From: Afipia felis ATCC 53690
GTDB lineage: Bacteria; Pseudomonadota; Alphaproteobacteria; Rhizobiales; Xanthobacteraceae
Assembly (NCBI RefSeq): GCF_000314735.2
Contig: NZ_KB375271.1
Span: 1-59,324, forward strand
DNA length: 59,324 bases
Direction: 5' to 3'
The notes under the pieces were generated by a model. That model saw only the letters and a list, made by a program, of their open reading frames with translations, was not told the DNA's origin and ran no database searches. This document shows, one piece after another, positions 1-9,900 of the stretch (its first letter is position 1; every line of letters begins with the position of its first letter). The position numbers were made by a program, and so were the translations under genes.

Positions 1-95
1 CGAGATTATGGAGAGCTGACACCTTAGACAGTCGGCCAATCCGCCAAAGCGCCGGGCGCTCAGCCCGGCGCTTCTCCTGTCGACTGCACATAATC
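1..95. repeat. Left terminal inverted repeat of RIT element
   Basis: Bases 1-95 are the exact reverse complement of 3336-3430. The repeat contains an internal hairpin (GCGCCGGGCG near 50-59 with its complement near 62-71). If the window is circular, the match continues outward for 14 more bases into 59230-59243, giving about 109 bp of perfect inverted repeat. Confidence 0.95.
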
Positions 96-136
96 CTCAG
101 CTTCAGAATGATCTCCCACCAACGAGGAGATCAAGC

Positions 137-1372
137 ATGGCCACATCTCTCAGACTTCAACTCCGCCCTGACGATCCTGCCAACGTTCTCGCACCGATCG
201 TCCAAGACTATCGCGAGCACTTCGAAGCAAGGCGCTATCAGGCCAAACGCGTTCGCCGTTATGTCGCCAGCGTCTTCCATTTCGGGGATTGGCTGCGTTC
301 GGAAGACTGGGCGGTCCAGAATGTCGACGAAGCAGTCGTCGGCCGATTCATTTCCGATCATTTGCCCAACTGCACCTGTCCACGCCCCGTTCAGCGCAAC
401 CCGATCATCAATAGGGCCGCCCTCAATCACCTGATCCACATCCTCTACGCGAAGGGGATCATCCGCCGTCCTGTCGCCGACCCGATCACGCGTGAACTCG
501 CGTTGTTCGACGAGAAGATGACGGAAGTCTGGGGCTTGGCCCAAGGCACGCGCGATCACCGATGCCGGATCATCAGGCGCCTGCTCAAAGCTCAATTCGG
601 ATCGGGACCAATCGATCCAACATCCATCAGCCCATCGGCGATTCGAAGCTTCGTTTTAGATGACGCTACATGGAGCAGGAGTACGATCCGCGTCATGGCG
701 GGCGCGGTTCGATGCTATCTCCGCCATCGCAAACTACTCGGCGACAACGTCACCGATCTGATGCACGCTGTGCCTCAACCAGCGTGCTGGGGTCAAACCA
801 AATTGCCCGAGGCACTTTCTGGGGACGAACTGGAACAGCTTTTCCGGTCGTTCGATGCGGCCTGTCCATCGCGACGGCGCGGCTATGCGATGGTCCGATG
901 CCTTGCCGATCTCGGTCTCAGAAGCAGCGAGGTCGTCCGGCTGAGCCTAGACGACATCGACTGGCAAGCCGGCACCATCCGGATCACCGCGGGCAAAGGC
1001 CGCCGAGCTGACGTGCTGCCGCTCCCAAGGGCGACAGGTGAGGCCATCGCCGACTATCTTCTTCACGAGCGGCCGAAGACGACATGTCGCCAGATTTTCG
1101 TTCGACATGTTGCCCCTTTGGGCGAGCCGGTTGGTCGGCGCGTGGTCCAGAAAGCCGTTCATGCCGCCTATCAACGGCTGGGTTGGGACCGCACACGCGT
1201 TCACATCCTGCGACACACCCTGGCCACTCGGCTCGTCAATGCCGGGACACCAATGAAGCAGATTGCCGATGTTCTGCGTCACCGCAGCATCGTGACGTCG
1301 GCCACCTACACCCGTGTTGACAGTTCGCGCCTCACGGCGGTCGCGCTGTGCTGGCCGGGGAGCGTGGCATGA
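137..1372 (+). CDS. Tyrosine recombinase, first of RIT trio
   Basis: Site-specific recombinase of 411 residues that should act with the two downstream recombinases on the element ends. The C-terminal catalytic domain carries R262 (LADLGLRSSE), H356 and R359 (VHILRHTLAT), H382 (LRHRS) and the nucleophile Y391. The N-terminal half fits a SAM-like core-binding domain. The ATG at 137 follows a GAGGAG ribosome binding site. Its stop overlaps the next start as ATGA, implying translational coupling. It is the longest of the three. Confidence 0.9.
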   Translation: MATSLRLQLRPDDPANVLAPIVQDYREHFEARRYQAKRVRRYVASVFHFGDWLRSEDWAVQNVDEAVVGRFISDHLPNCTCPRPVQRNPIINRAALNHLIHILYAKGIIRRPVADPITRELALFDEKMTEVWGLAQGTRDHRCRIIRRLLKAQFGSGPIDPTSISPSAIRSFVLDDATWSRSTIRVMAGAVRCYLRHRKLLGDNVTDLMHAVPQPACWGQTKLPEALSGDELEQLFRSFDAACPSRRRGYAMVRCLADLGLRSSEVVRLSLDDIDWQAGTIRITAGKGRRADVLPLPRATGEAIADYLLHERPKTTCRQIFVRHVAPLGEPVGRRVVQKAVHAAYQRLGWDRTRVHILRHTLATRLVNAGTPMKQIADVLRHRSIVTSATYTRVDSSRLTAVALCWPGSVA

Positions 1373-2334
1373 GCGCTCCGTACACCATGCTATCGCGGGC
1401 GGAAGCCTACCTCGCAGAGCGCCGTCGCCTCGGCTTCGCGTTGAAACGACCAGGCAGTCAAATATTGGCTTTCGCGTGTTTTGCGGACGCGGGCGGTCAC
1501 AAGGGGCCTTTGACGTCCGCCATAGTTCTCCGATGGGCGAAGGAAGAAGCGCAGGTCGATGACCCTTACACATGGGCCAGACGGGTCGACGTTCTTCGCC
1601 CGTTCGCACGCTATCTCACCGATCTCGATCCACACACCGAGTTTCCAGCCGGCTTTCCTTTCGGTCGTTCAAAACGCCGGCTCGCACCGCATATCTATAC
1701 ACCAGCGGAAGTCGAGGCGTTGATCGGAGCAGCGAGCCGTCTCTCGCCACAAGGAGGATTGACGCCGGCAACCTTCACGACGCTCTTTGGTTTGCTGGCC
1801 GCTACGGGCCTGCGGATATCCGAAGCACTGAACCTACGCTGTGGCGACATTGACGGCACGCGGGCGCACCTCACAGTCCGACACTCAAAGTTCCAGCGGA
1901 CTCGGCTCGTTCCCCTGCACTCGACCACGACCCAGGTGTTGCGACGCTATCTGCGCGCACGCGCCAGATATGGTTCAATGAATATCACCACGCCGCTCTT
2001 CATGTCCGAGAAGACAGGGGGCGTGCTTCGGTACAGCGAGGTGCGAGGAGTATTTCTTCGCTTTGCGGCCGAGTTGAGGATCATTCCCCGCGGCGGCCAT
2101 CGCTACATACGCGTTCACGACCTCCGGCACACCTTCATCTGTCGACGCCTGATGCTGTGGCAGGAGAACGGCACGGATGTCGACAACGCCATGATGACGC
2201 TCTCCACCTATGTGGGCCATGTCAACCTGGGGGATACCTATTGGTATTTGCAGGCCGTGCCGGAGTTGATGGCTGTCGCCGGCGCACGCTTCGAGGCACA
2301 AGCAATCATGACCGGGGAGGTGGATCATGGTTGA
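1369..2334 (+). CDS. Tyrosine recombinase, second of RIT trio
   Basis: Recombinase of 321 residues. Catalytic residues visible: R149 (LAATGLRISE), H250 and R253 (VHDLRHTF), H284 (VGHVN) and a tyrosine at 291 or 293 (DTYWYL). The start at 1369 is chosen because it overlaps the previous stop as ATGA; an upstream in-frame start at 1348 would sit deeper inside the first gene. It overlaps the third recombinase by 8 bases. In RIT elements the three proteins are different subfamilies, and their separate jobs are not settled. Confidence 0.9.
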   Translation: MSAPYTMLSRAEAYLAERRRLGFALKRPGSQILAFACFADAGGHKGPLTSAIVLRWAKEEAQVDDPYTWARRVDVLRPFARYLTDLDPHTEFPAGFPFGRSKRRLAPHIYTPAEVEALIGAASRLSPQGGLTPATFTTLFGLLAATGLRISEALNLRCGDIDGTRAHLTVRHSKFQRTRLVPLHSTTTQVLRRYLRARARYGSMNITTPLFMSEKTGGVLRYSEVRGVFLRFAAELRIIPRGGHRYIRVHDLRHTFICRRLMLWQENGTDVDNAMMTLSTYVGHVNLGDTYWYLQAVPELMAVAGARFEAQAIMTGEVDHG

Positions 2335-3337
2335 TGCGAGCCTACATTCATCGTTTCCGACGTTGTTGCAGCACTTCTTCGTCGACCATTTGCACCAACA
2401 GCGGGCCGTCAGCCCGAACACGATCGCAGCCTACCGCGACACGTTCAAATTGCTCCTGCTCTATGCGGAGAAATCCATCGGCAAGTCGCCAACCGGTCTG
2501 TCGCTCCGAGATTTGGATGCGACGTTGATCCTTGGCTTCCTCGATCATCTCGAGCGGAATCGCGGCAACAGCGTACGTAGCCGCAACGCCCGCCTGTCGG
2601 CGATCCGATCGTTCCTGAAGTACGCTGCCCATCACGACCTCTCGGCCTTGGCCACCATCGAGCACGGCCTAGCAATTCCGTCGAAGCGTCATGACAAACC
2701 GGTGCTCGGCTTTCTGACCAAGCCAGAGATGGAGGCAATCATCGCGGCGCCCGATCAGCGAAGTTGGGTTGGGCGGCGGGATCGTGCGCTGTTCACATTG
2801 CTCTACAACACCGGCGCACGAGTATCGGAGGCCATCAATCTACGGGTCGGCGACGTCATCTTGGACATATCGCCTGTGGCACATCTCCATGGGAAAGGAA
2901 GGAAGAGGCGGAGCATGCCGCTCTGGAAAACAACAGCCAGCACTCTTCGACAATGGAAGCGCCAGCTCGCCAGGGCCGAAGATTCCGACTTCCTGTTTCC
3001 AAATGGCGCGAGCGGGAAGTTGTCACGCTCGAGCGTAACACAACGCCTCGCTCTGGCGGTTAAGCATGCCATTCAACAACATCCTCGGCTCGCCGGCCAA
3101 GCGATCTCGCCGCATACGATCCGCCACACGACGGCGATGCACCTCCTTCAGGCGGGCGTCGACATCACCGTAATCGCCCTGTGGCTCGGGCATGAAAGCC
3201 CGACGACAACCCACATGTATCTGGAAGCTGACCTAGCAATGAAAGAAGTCGCGCTCAGTCGATTGCAGCCCGTGAACGCTGCACCAGCCCGCTATCGGCC
3301 GCCAGATCAGCTTATGGCATTCCTCCAAAGCCTTTGA
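2327..3337 (+). CDS. Tyrosine recombinase, third of RIT trio
   Basis: Recombinase of 336 residues with a clear N-terminal core-binding domain (residues about 10-110) and a catalytic domain with R165 (NTGARVSEAI), K190, H263 and R266 (PHTIRHT), H289 (LGHES) and Y298. It resembles XerC/XerD more closely than its two partners do. The ATG at 2327 lies inside the end of the previous gene after a GGAGG-like sequence. The TGA stop (3335-3337) overlaps the first bases of the right inverted repeat, so the coding region reaches the end of the element. Confidence 0.9.
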   Translation: MVDASLHSSFPTLLQHFFVDHLHQQRAVSPNTIAAYRDTFKLLLLYAEKSIGKSPTGLSLRDLDATLILGFLDHLERNRGNSVRSRNARLSAIRSFLKYAAHHDLSALATIEHGLAIPSKRHDKPVLGFLTKPEMEAIIAAPDQRSWVGRRDRALFTLLYNTGARVSEAINLRVGDVILDISPVAHLHGKGRKRRSMPLWKTTASTLRQWKRQLARAEDSDFLFPNGASGKLSRSSVTQRLALAVKHAIQQHPRLAGQAISPHTIRHTTAMHLLQAGVDITVIALWLGHESPTTTHMYLEADLAMKEVALSRLQPVNAAPARYRPPDQLMAFLQSL

Positions 3338-3430
3338 TTATGTGCAGTCGACAGGAGAAGCGCCGGGCTGAGCGCCCGGCGCTTTGGCGGATTGGCCGAC
3401 TGTCTAAGGTGTCAGCTCTCCATAATCTCG
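3336..3430. repeat. Right terminal inverted repeat of RIT element
   Basis: Exact reverse complement of 1-95. Beyond 3430 the sequence goes on matching, in inverted sense, the bases before the second copy at 59244, for 14 bases (3431-3444), then diverges after one or two further matches. From 3431 to 3677 I see no gene, only a run of short perfect hairpins (for example around 3490-3508, 3531-3560, 3612-3643 and 3632-3654) that lead into the toprim gene. Confidence 0.95.
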
Positions 3431-3677
3431 AACGGGTCATAATCGTGATTATGTCGATATCCGCATAAGCACGAATACGATCCGTGGTCCCCGGCTCATT
3501 GAGCCGGGTGACCGCTGCCGCTGGCGCCGTACCGGCCGCAAGGGAAGCTTCGCCGCGGCCGGAGTCCGACATGTTGGACGGCTTGTCAGCGCGCCCTTGC
3601 ATCCGGCACGCTTCGCGGCGGGCGGGTGGCGTGCCTTCGCGATAGGGCGAAGGGACGTCAACTGAAGAAAGGACCGG

Positions 3678-4634
3678 GTGGCGCGGGATGTGCGCCCGGT
3701 GAAGGTCATGGAGAAAAGTGAAATCGAAGAATTACGAGCCAGGGTCGGATGCGCCGCCCTGCTCCAACAGGACGGCTGGAAGGTCGATCTGAAGGAAAGC
3801 ACGCGCCGGGCGGTCAAGTACCGCCGCGACGCAAAGATCATCATCGTCATTCACAACGATCGCGGCTGGTTCGACCCGTTGTCGACCGCGAAAGGCGACG
3901 TGTTCGATTTGGCCGAGCATCTCGGGGCGCAAGGCTTCGCCCAGGCCTGCGCCCATGTCGCTTCGCTTATCGGATTCGTTCCGAGCCCGCCGGCGTGGCA
4001 GCGCGAGCCCCGCCCCACGACGCTGCACCCCATTGCCGATCGCTGGATGCGCCGCGGCATTCCGCGCCCCGGCTCGCCGGCCTGGCGCTACCTGACGGTG
4101 GAACGCGGCATTCCCGACACGATCGTGGCAGTCGCGGTCGAACAAGGCCTCCTCCGCGAGGGGCCGCAGGGAAGCATGTGGGCGGCGCACCGCCGTGTCG
4201 ACGGGGCTTTGGTCGGCTGGGAAGAGCGCGGATCGCAATGGCGCGGCTTCGCCACCGGCGGAGCGAAGGAGCTGTTCCGCTTCGGTCCTGCGGCCGCGTC
4301 CCGGGTCTGCGTGACGGAGGCCGCGATCGACGCCATCAGCCTCGCCGCGATCCAGGTTCTGCGACCGGACACGCTTTTCGTCAGCACCGGCGGAGGCTGG
4401 TCCCCGGCAAGCGAGGAGGCCATCCGCGGTCTGGCTATGCGCGCAGACGCCCGACTTGTCGCCGCGACCGACAACAATCGGCAGGGCGATGTCTATGCCG
4501 AGCGCCTGCGCGTGATCGCTGCTGAGACGGGCGCGTCCTACGCGCGGTCGCGGCCGCGCGCCGGCGATTGGAATGATGATTTGAAGATCCTCGTCGGCCG
4601 ATTGGCGGAGGAGCCGGTAGCAGCAGCCGGATGA
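3678..4634 (+). CDS. DUF3991/toprim-domain plasmid protein
   Basis: Protein of 318 residues from GTG 3678, or 308 from ATG 3708; the GTG has the better ribosome binding site (GAAAGGA six bases upstream). The N-terminal third resembles the DUF3991 module that accompanies toprim domains in plasmid and phage primase-like proteins. The C-terminal part has the toprim pattern: a conserved glutamate in VTEAAIDAIS near residue 216, and a later acidic ATDNN segment followed by a GDWNDDL motif. Such proteins are thought to work in DNA priming or processing after plasmid entry. It is the first gene of the plus-strand plasmid block after the RIT insertion. Confidence 0.75.
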   Translation: MARDVRPVKVMEKSEIEELRARVGCAALLQQDGWKVDLKESTRRAVKYRRDAKIIIVIHNDRGWFDPLSTAKGDVFDLAEHLGAQGFAQACAHVASLIGFVPSPPAWQREPRPTTLHPIADRWMRRGIPRPGSPAWRYLTVERGIPDTIVAVAVEQGLLREGPQGSMWAAHRRVDGALVGWEERGSQWRGFATGGAKELFRFGPAAASRVCVTEAAIDAISLAAIQVLRPDTLFVSTGGGWSPASEEAIRGLAMRADARLVAATDNNRQGDVYAERLRVIAAETGASYARSRPRAGDWNDDLKILVGRLAEEPVAAAG

Positions 4635-4642
4635 ACCCTGCT

Positions 4643-4722
4643 GCCGCACGCCCGGCCGGCGCGTCAAGGGAGGCTGCGCCCGCGTTCCGCGGCCCTTGAC
4701 CCGCCGGACCCTTCGATGCGGC
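4643..4722. promoter_or_regulatory. Nested fold-back before the 4767 gene
   Basis: Outer stem GCCGCA (4643-4648) pairs with TGCGGC (4717-4722). Inner stem CCGGCG plus GTCAAGGG (4656-4670) pairs with CCCTTGAC plus CGCCGG (4693-4707), with one internal mismatch. A near-identical copy of about 68 bases is at 6013-6081. A further hairpin (GGGTGT/ACACCC) lies at 4731-4746. The role is unknown; see findings. Confidence 0.6.
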
Positions 4723-4766
4723 CGGCCCGAGGGTGTCTGCAACACCCGAAGGGAAGGACGACCCTC

Positions 4767-5159
4767 ATGCCCATCTTCACGATCGAGACCACCTATCGCC
4801 TGCCGGTCTATCGCCAGCGCAGCTACGTGGCGGCGAGCCTCGCTAAGGCCTGCCGCCTCGCTATCGAGGACGACGACTGGGACAACGAGAAGCGCGACTA
4901 TGAAACTGCCGGCGAAACCTATGTGACCGGCGCCTGGGAAGGCCGTGACACCGCCTATAGCGGTCCATCCGTGCCGGTGCCGTCGCACTATCGCGAAACG
5001 CTGCAGCGCAAGGCCGATCATTTCGAGGTGCTGCTCGGTTTGGTGAAGGTGCTGAGCGGCGACGATGAGGCGCTCGATCGCGCCTACTGGCGCGAACGCG
5101 CCTTGCCGGCCATCGCCAAGGCCGAGGCCATCCTCGCCGGCGCCCGCGATCCCGACTGA
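4767..5159 (+). CDS. Conserved plasmid protein, unknown function
   Basis: Small acidic protein of 130 residues starting MPIFTIETTYRLPVYRQRSY. ATG 4767 is preferred over an earlier in-frame ATG (4716) because that one lies inside a fold-back structure, while 4767 follows GGGAAGGACG. No motif I can name; there are many charged residues and a C-terminal helix (residues about 85-128). It belongs to the run of short plasmid proteins around DUF1419 and the large helicase. Confidence 0.65.
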   Translation: MPIFTIETTYRLPVYRQRSYVAASLAKACRLAIEDDDWDNEKRDYETAGETYVTGAWEGRDTAYSGPSVPVPSHYRETLQRKADHFEVLLGLVKVLSGDDEALDRAYWRERALPAIAKAEAILAGARDPD

Positions 5160-5193
5160 TCCGCCGGCGCACATCCTTCCCTCCGCACATCCC

Positions 5194-5214
5194 GCCCGGC
5201 CTTGCCGGGCTTTT
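5194..5214 (+). terminator. Rho-independent terminator
   Basis: GCCCGG (5194-5199), a 5-base loop, CCGGGC (5205-5210), then TTTT. It separates the 4767 gene from the next one. Confidence 0.7.
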
Positions 5215-5233
5215 GCATTTTCAGGAGCCGGAC

Positions 5234-6070
5234 ATGGCCAGCTATTACGTTCCGACCGTCGTGCAGACGACGATTCCCGACAGCGACATGACGCAGCTTG
5301 AGCGGCTCGTCCTGTCTCATATCTTCAGCGCCGAACCCGACAGCGACGGCCTTTATTTCTTCGCCGAGGAAAGTCCGGCGGAGTGCCTCGAGCTCGATGT
5401 CGCGGAGCTGCGCGACGCGTATCGCGCCTCGGCCGACGTTGACAGTGTCCTCATCGCCATCGTCGCCGATCGGCTGGCCGAGGTAGAAGCCGGCGAGACT
5501 CATGTCGAACTCGATCTGACCGTCATCTCCTGGGCGACGATCTTTCAGGACATCGTGCGCCGCTCCCCGACGCTCGATGAGGTCGCCGTCTCTTCCGCCT
5601 TCACCTGCTCGAAGATGCGACCGGACGGCTTCGGCGGCATGGCCGTCTTGATCACCGCGGACGCGATCAGGTCAGGCGCGACCGACGAGATGCTCGCGGG
5701 ATTCCGCGAAGCGGCAGCGGCTGCGGCCGCGCCCAGCGTTCACGTCCTGCTCCGCTTCGACGAGGCCGAAGTACGAACGACGGTCGGCGAGGTCATCGCC
5801 CATGACAGCGCCGCGACCAAACTCGCGTCCGATGCCGTCAGCGACAACGATATCCACGCCGCCTGCGTTGCCGTCGTGGCATCGACGGATCTCGCGGAGG
5901 AGCGCGGCTCGGCCGTGTTCAAGGCGGCGCTTGCGGCGATCGCGAATGCCGAGCGGCGCCTCGCTGAAGAGCGGGAAAGGATGGGAGAGAGCAAAAGAAT
6001 TGAAGGCGCGATGCCGCATGCCCGGCCGTCGCGTCAAGGGTGCGCTTCGCCCGCGTGCCGCGGCCCTTGA
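5234..6070 (+). CDS. Alanine-rich plasmid protein, unknown function
   Basis: Protein of 278 residues, MASYYVPTVVQTTIPDSDM at the start, after a CAGGAG ribosome binding site. Rich in Ala, Asp and Glu; no recognised domain. Residues about 30-260 are well-behaved coding sequence. The last 20 or so codons (HARPSRQGCASPACRGP) are encoded by the second copy of the GC-rich fold-back repeat at 6013-6092, so the natural C-terminus may have been replaced by repeat sequence. The start is supported by the terminator just upstream. Confidence 0.6.
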   Translation: MASYYVPTVVQTTIPDSDMTQLERLVLSHIFSAEPDSDGLYFFAEESPAECLELDVAELRDAYRASADVDSVLIAIVADRLAEVEAGETHVELDLTVISWATIFQDIVRRSPTLDEVAVSSAFTCSKMRPDGFGGMAVLITADAIRSGATDEMLAGFREAAAAAAAPSVHVLLRFDEAEVRTTVGEVIAHDSAATKLASDAVSDNDIHAACVAVVASTDLAEERGSAVFKAALAAIANAERRLAEERERMGESKRIEGAMPHARPSRQGCASPACRGP

Positions 6071-6092
6071 CCCGCCGGACCGGAGAGGCGGC
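6013..6092. promoter_or_regulatory. Nested fold-back before the DUF1419 gene, repeat copy 2
   Basis: GTCAAGGG (6033-6040) pairs with CCCTTGAC (6064-6071), with an outer GCCGC/GCGGC pair (6013-6017 and 6088-6092). About 68 bases match the copy at 4643-4709 with few differences. The CCGGCG/CGCCGG stem of copy 1 is only partly kept. Confidence 0.55.
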
Positions 6093-6178
6093 CCGCCGGA
6101 GGGGTGATGAAGGGCTGAAGTGACGAGGGATCAGGCGGATCGCTCGCGCCTCAGTTCGCCAGGCCGAAAGGAGCCGCC

Positions 6179-6784
6179 ATGCACACCCTCCCGACAATCC
6201 GCAAGATCTTCCAGGGCGTCGCCACGCGCCATGAGATGTATCGCATGTTCAACCGCCATCGTGGCGATCCGACCTGGGCTGCCGGCGACGCCGCGCATCT
6301 CTTCGCCGGTGAGTGGTTTGAGATCGCCGAGGCCGAGCACGATCACATGCTCGACATCCTGCCGCCGCTGTTCCTGCGCGGCGATCTATTCGCGATGCGT
6401 GAGTTCATGACTGGCAGCGTCACCAGTGTCTTCTTCGCGCTCGCCATCGACGGACGGCGACGCTGGTTTCACGGCTATTGCGATCTCTCGGATCGGACTT
6501 CGCCGGAACGGATGAAGGCAGCGATCATCGAGCGCGAGTCGCGGCCGGTTCGCGCCATGACTCGCGATGAGCGGCTCGAGCACATCTGGTCGAGCACGCA
6601 TGAAGACTATCGCGGCTATGCCGGCGAGCGCTGGCCCGCGTCCATGCATGGCCGCCGCACCGTGCTCGTCTATGCTGGGCGGTTCGGCACCGTGTTGAAA
6701 TTGCTCGACGCGCTCACCGACGCAGAGATAGCGGCCAAACTGCCAGTCCAGCTCCGCCATTTGCCGGAGACGATCGCGGCCTAG
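6179..6784 (+). CDS. DUF1419 family protein
   Basis: Protein of 201 residues matching the DUF1419 family in overall sequence (HEMYRMFNRHRGDPTWAAGD, AGEWFEIAEAEHDHMLDILPP, LFLRGDLFAMREF). The family is known almost only from rhizobial-type plasmids, and its function is unknown. The ATG at 6179 has a strong ribosome binding site (GAAAGGAGCC). It sits between two fold-back or terminator structures and upstream of the methylase-helicase, a recurrent neighbourhood on such plasmids. Confidence 0.75.
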   Translation: MHTLPTIRKIFQGVATRHEMYRMFNRHRGDPTWAAGDAAHLFAGEWFEIAEAEHDHMLDILPPLFLRGDLFAMREFMTGSVTSVFFALAIDGRRRWFHGYCDLSDRTSPERMKAAIIERESRPVRAMTRDERLEHIWSSTHEDYRGYAGERWPASMHGRRTVLVYAGRFGTVLKLLDALTDAEIAAKLPVQLRHLPETIAA

Positions 6785-6813
6785 CCTGTCCTCTCCCTCT
6801 CCGACTTGCGAAC

Positions 6814-6843
6814 AGCCCGGCCACGCGCCGGGCTTCGCTTTTT
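6814..6843 (+). terminator. Rho-independent terminator after DUF1419 gene
   Basis: A GCCCGG...CCGGGC stem is followed by TTCGC and five T. A second hairpin (CCCGGCG/CGCCGGG) follows at about 6849-6866, before the large gene. Confidence 0.7.
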
Positions 6844-6951
6844 CCGCACCCGGCGTTGCGCCGGGACCTCCTCTCACTTCCGCAACGCCGTGCCGTCGTC
6901 GCAGCCCGCGCCGATGGGCAGCTGCGCGCGCCCAACAGAAGGACATTCCCC

Positions 6952-9900
6952 ATGGCGCATGACGATCCCTTCACCCTCGATCTGTTCGGCAACACCGCGC
7001 TCTCGTCAGGCCTCGGCCTCGGCGTCACCGCGTTCGCCGATTCCCGCAGCGATGACGACCATGACGACGATCTACCACCGTCAACGCCGGCTCTAGCGAC
7101 ACCGCCGGTCATATCAGCGCGGGTGCCCGCGGCCGGTCCCGGCAAGCGCGGCGACAATTTCTATCTGTCCGGCGAACGCGGCCTCGCCAAGGGTTGGAAG
7201 CAGCGCGCCCGCGACAACATCGCGGCGGTCCGGCTCGCCTCGCAGATCGATGCGGAGCAGCGGTCTGCGACGATCGAGGAGCAGCGACAACTCATCCGTT
7301 TCACCGGCTTTGGCGCCTCGGAGCTCGCAAATGGCGTCTTCCGCCGGCCGGGCGAAACCGAATTCGCGCAAGGCTGGGACGAGATCGGCGCCGATCTGCA
7401 GGATGCGGTCGACGACGCGGATTACGCCTCGCTCGCACGCTGCACCCAGTATGCCCATTTCACCCCGGAGTTCATCGTCCGGGCGATCTGGGCTGCAGTG
7501 CGGCGTCTGGGCTGGCGCGGCGGCCGCGTGCTCGAGCCCGGCATCGGCACGGGTCTGTTTCCGGCGCTGATGCCCGAGGATTTGCGCGAGGTCTCGCACG
7601 TGACCGGCGTCGAGCTCGATCCGGTCACCGCCCGCATCGCGCGTCTGTTGCAGCCGCGCGCGCGCATCGTCAGCAGCGATTTCGCGCGCACCGAGCTGCC
7701 GCCACGCTTCGATCTGGCGATCGGCAATCCGCCTTTCTCCGATCGCACCGTGCGATCGGACCGCGCGCTGCGTTCGCTCAGGCTTCGCCTCCATGATTAT
7801 TTCATCGTCAAGGCGATCAACCTGCTGAAGCCGGGGGCGCTGGCCGCCTTCGTCACGTCGCACGGCACCATGGACAAGGCCGACGGGGCGGCGCGCGAGC
7901 TCATCGCGCAGCACGCCGATCTCGTCAGTGCGATCCGTCTGCCGGAAGGCAGCTTTCGCGCCGATGCCGGCACCGACGTCGTCATCGACATCCTGTTCTT
8001 CCGCCGGCGCAAGCCCGGCGAGCCGGAAGGCGATCTGTCCTGGCTCGACCTCGAGGAGGTGCGTCCGGCAACCGAGGACGAGGGCGCCATTCGCGTCAAC
8101 CGCTGGTTCACGCGCCATCGCGGGCTTGTGCTCGGGATGCATGCGCTGACCGCCGGCCCGTTCGGCGAGACCTACACCTGTCTTCCAAAACCCAGCGAGG
8201 ATCTCCGCCTCGCGCTGGACGAGGCGATTACCCGCCTTCCGGACGGCATCTATAACGGCGAGCCCGAGCCGATCGAGTTCGACGTGGAGGAAGTAGACCA
8301 CGAGGCATCCGTCCATGTGAATGCCGATCGCCATGTGCGGGAGGGCAGCTTTTTCTTCGACAAGGCCCGCGGCCTGATGCAGATCCTTGATGGCGAGCCC
8401 GCCGCCATCACGGTGCGCAAGGGCCGCAGCGCCGACGGCGTTCCGGAGAAACACGTCCGGATCATTCAGAAGCTGATCCCGATCCGCGACGCGGTTCGCG
8501 AGGTGCTGAAGTGCCAGGAGTTTGACCGGCCGTGGAAGGACGCGCAGGTCCGCTTACGCATCGCCTGGTCGAACTTCGTCCGCGCCTTCGGGCCGATCAA
8601 CAGCACCGTCGTCTCGACGAGCGAAGACGCAGAAACCGGCGGAGTGCGCGAAACGCATCGCCGGCCCAACCTGCAGCCATTCCTCGACGATCCCGATTGC
8701 TGGCTCGTCGCTTCGATCGAAGACTACGATCTCGAAACCGACACGGCGAAGCCGGGCCCGATCTTCACCGAACGGGTGATCGCCCCGCCCGCGTCGCCCC
8801 TCATCACCAGCGCTGCCGATGCGCTCGCCGTCGTGCTCAACGAGCGGGGCCGTGTCGATCCCGACCATATCGCCGAACTCCTGCATCGCGATGCGGACGA
8901 CGTCATCGCCGAACTCGGCAGCGCCATCTTCCGTGATCCGACCGACGGCGCGTGGCAGACGGCCGATGCCTATCTCTCCGGCGCGGTTCGCTCCAAGCTC
9001 GTGGCGGCTGAAGCTGCCGCCGCGCTCGACCCCGCCTATGCGCGCAACGTCACGGCGTTGCAGGGCGTGCAGCCCGCCGATCTGCGGCCATCCGACATCA
9101 CCGCGCGCCTCGGCGCACCGTGGATTCCCGCCGCGGACATCATCGCCTTCGTTCACGAGACGATGGGCGCGGAGATCAAGATCCATCACATGCCGGAATT
9201 GGCGTCGTGGACTGTCGAGGCCCGCCAGCTCGGCTGGATGGCCGCCGGCACGTCGGAATGGGGCACCGAGCGACGGCACGCCGGGCAACTTCTGTCGGAT
9301 GCGCTCAATTCCGCGGTGCCGCAGATCTTCGACACCATCAAGGACGGCGACAGCGAGCGCCGCGTTCTCAACGTCGTCGACACCGAAGCGGCGAAGGAGA
9401 AGCTGCAAAAGATCAAGACTGCCTTCCAGACCTGGATCTGGTCCGATCCTGACCGGACCGATCGCCTGGCGCGGGTCTATAACGACCGCTTCAACAACAT
9501 CGTGCCCCGCGCCTTCGAGGGCTCGCATCTGAAGCTGCCCGGCGCCTCAGGCGCCTTTGTCCTCTACGGGCATCAGAAGCGCGGCATCTGGCGCATCATC
9601 GCCTCGGGCGCGACCTATCTCGCCCACGCCGTCGGCGCCGGCAAGACGATGACGATGGCCGCCGCCATCATGGAGCAACGCCGGCTCGGCCTGATCGCCA
9701 AGGCGATGCTCGTCGTGCCCGGTCATTGTCTGGCGCAGGCGGCGCGCGAATTCCTGGCGCTCTATCCGGGCGCCCGGATCCTCGTCGCCGACGAGACGAA
9801 TTTCACCAAGGACAAGCGGCATCGCTTCCTGTCGCGCTCGGCGACCGCCAGCTGGGACGCGATCATCATCACGCACTCGGCGTTCCGGTTCGTCGGCGTT

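Larger units (their letters stand above)
1..3430. mobile_element. RIT (recombinase-in-trio) element
   Basis: Three tyrosine recombinase genes on the plus strand, each overlapping the next by 4 or 8 bases, lie between two perfect 95-bp inverted repeats (1-95 and 3336-3430). This gene trio with long terminal inverted repeats is the defining layout of RIT elements, known from many proteobacterial genomes and plasmids. No passenger gene is present. The recombinases fill the whole interior, and the last stop codon lies inside the right repeat. All three proteins keep the R, HxxR, H and Y catalytic residues, so the element looks intact. Confidence 0.9.

Noticed and set aside
3732..5174. 480-residue minus-strand frame
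   Set aside because: It spans the toprim gene, a fold-back and the next gene in antisense, so it cannot be an independent gene.
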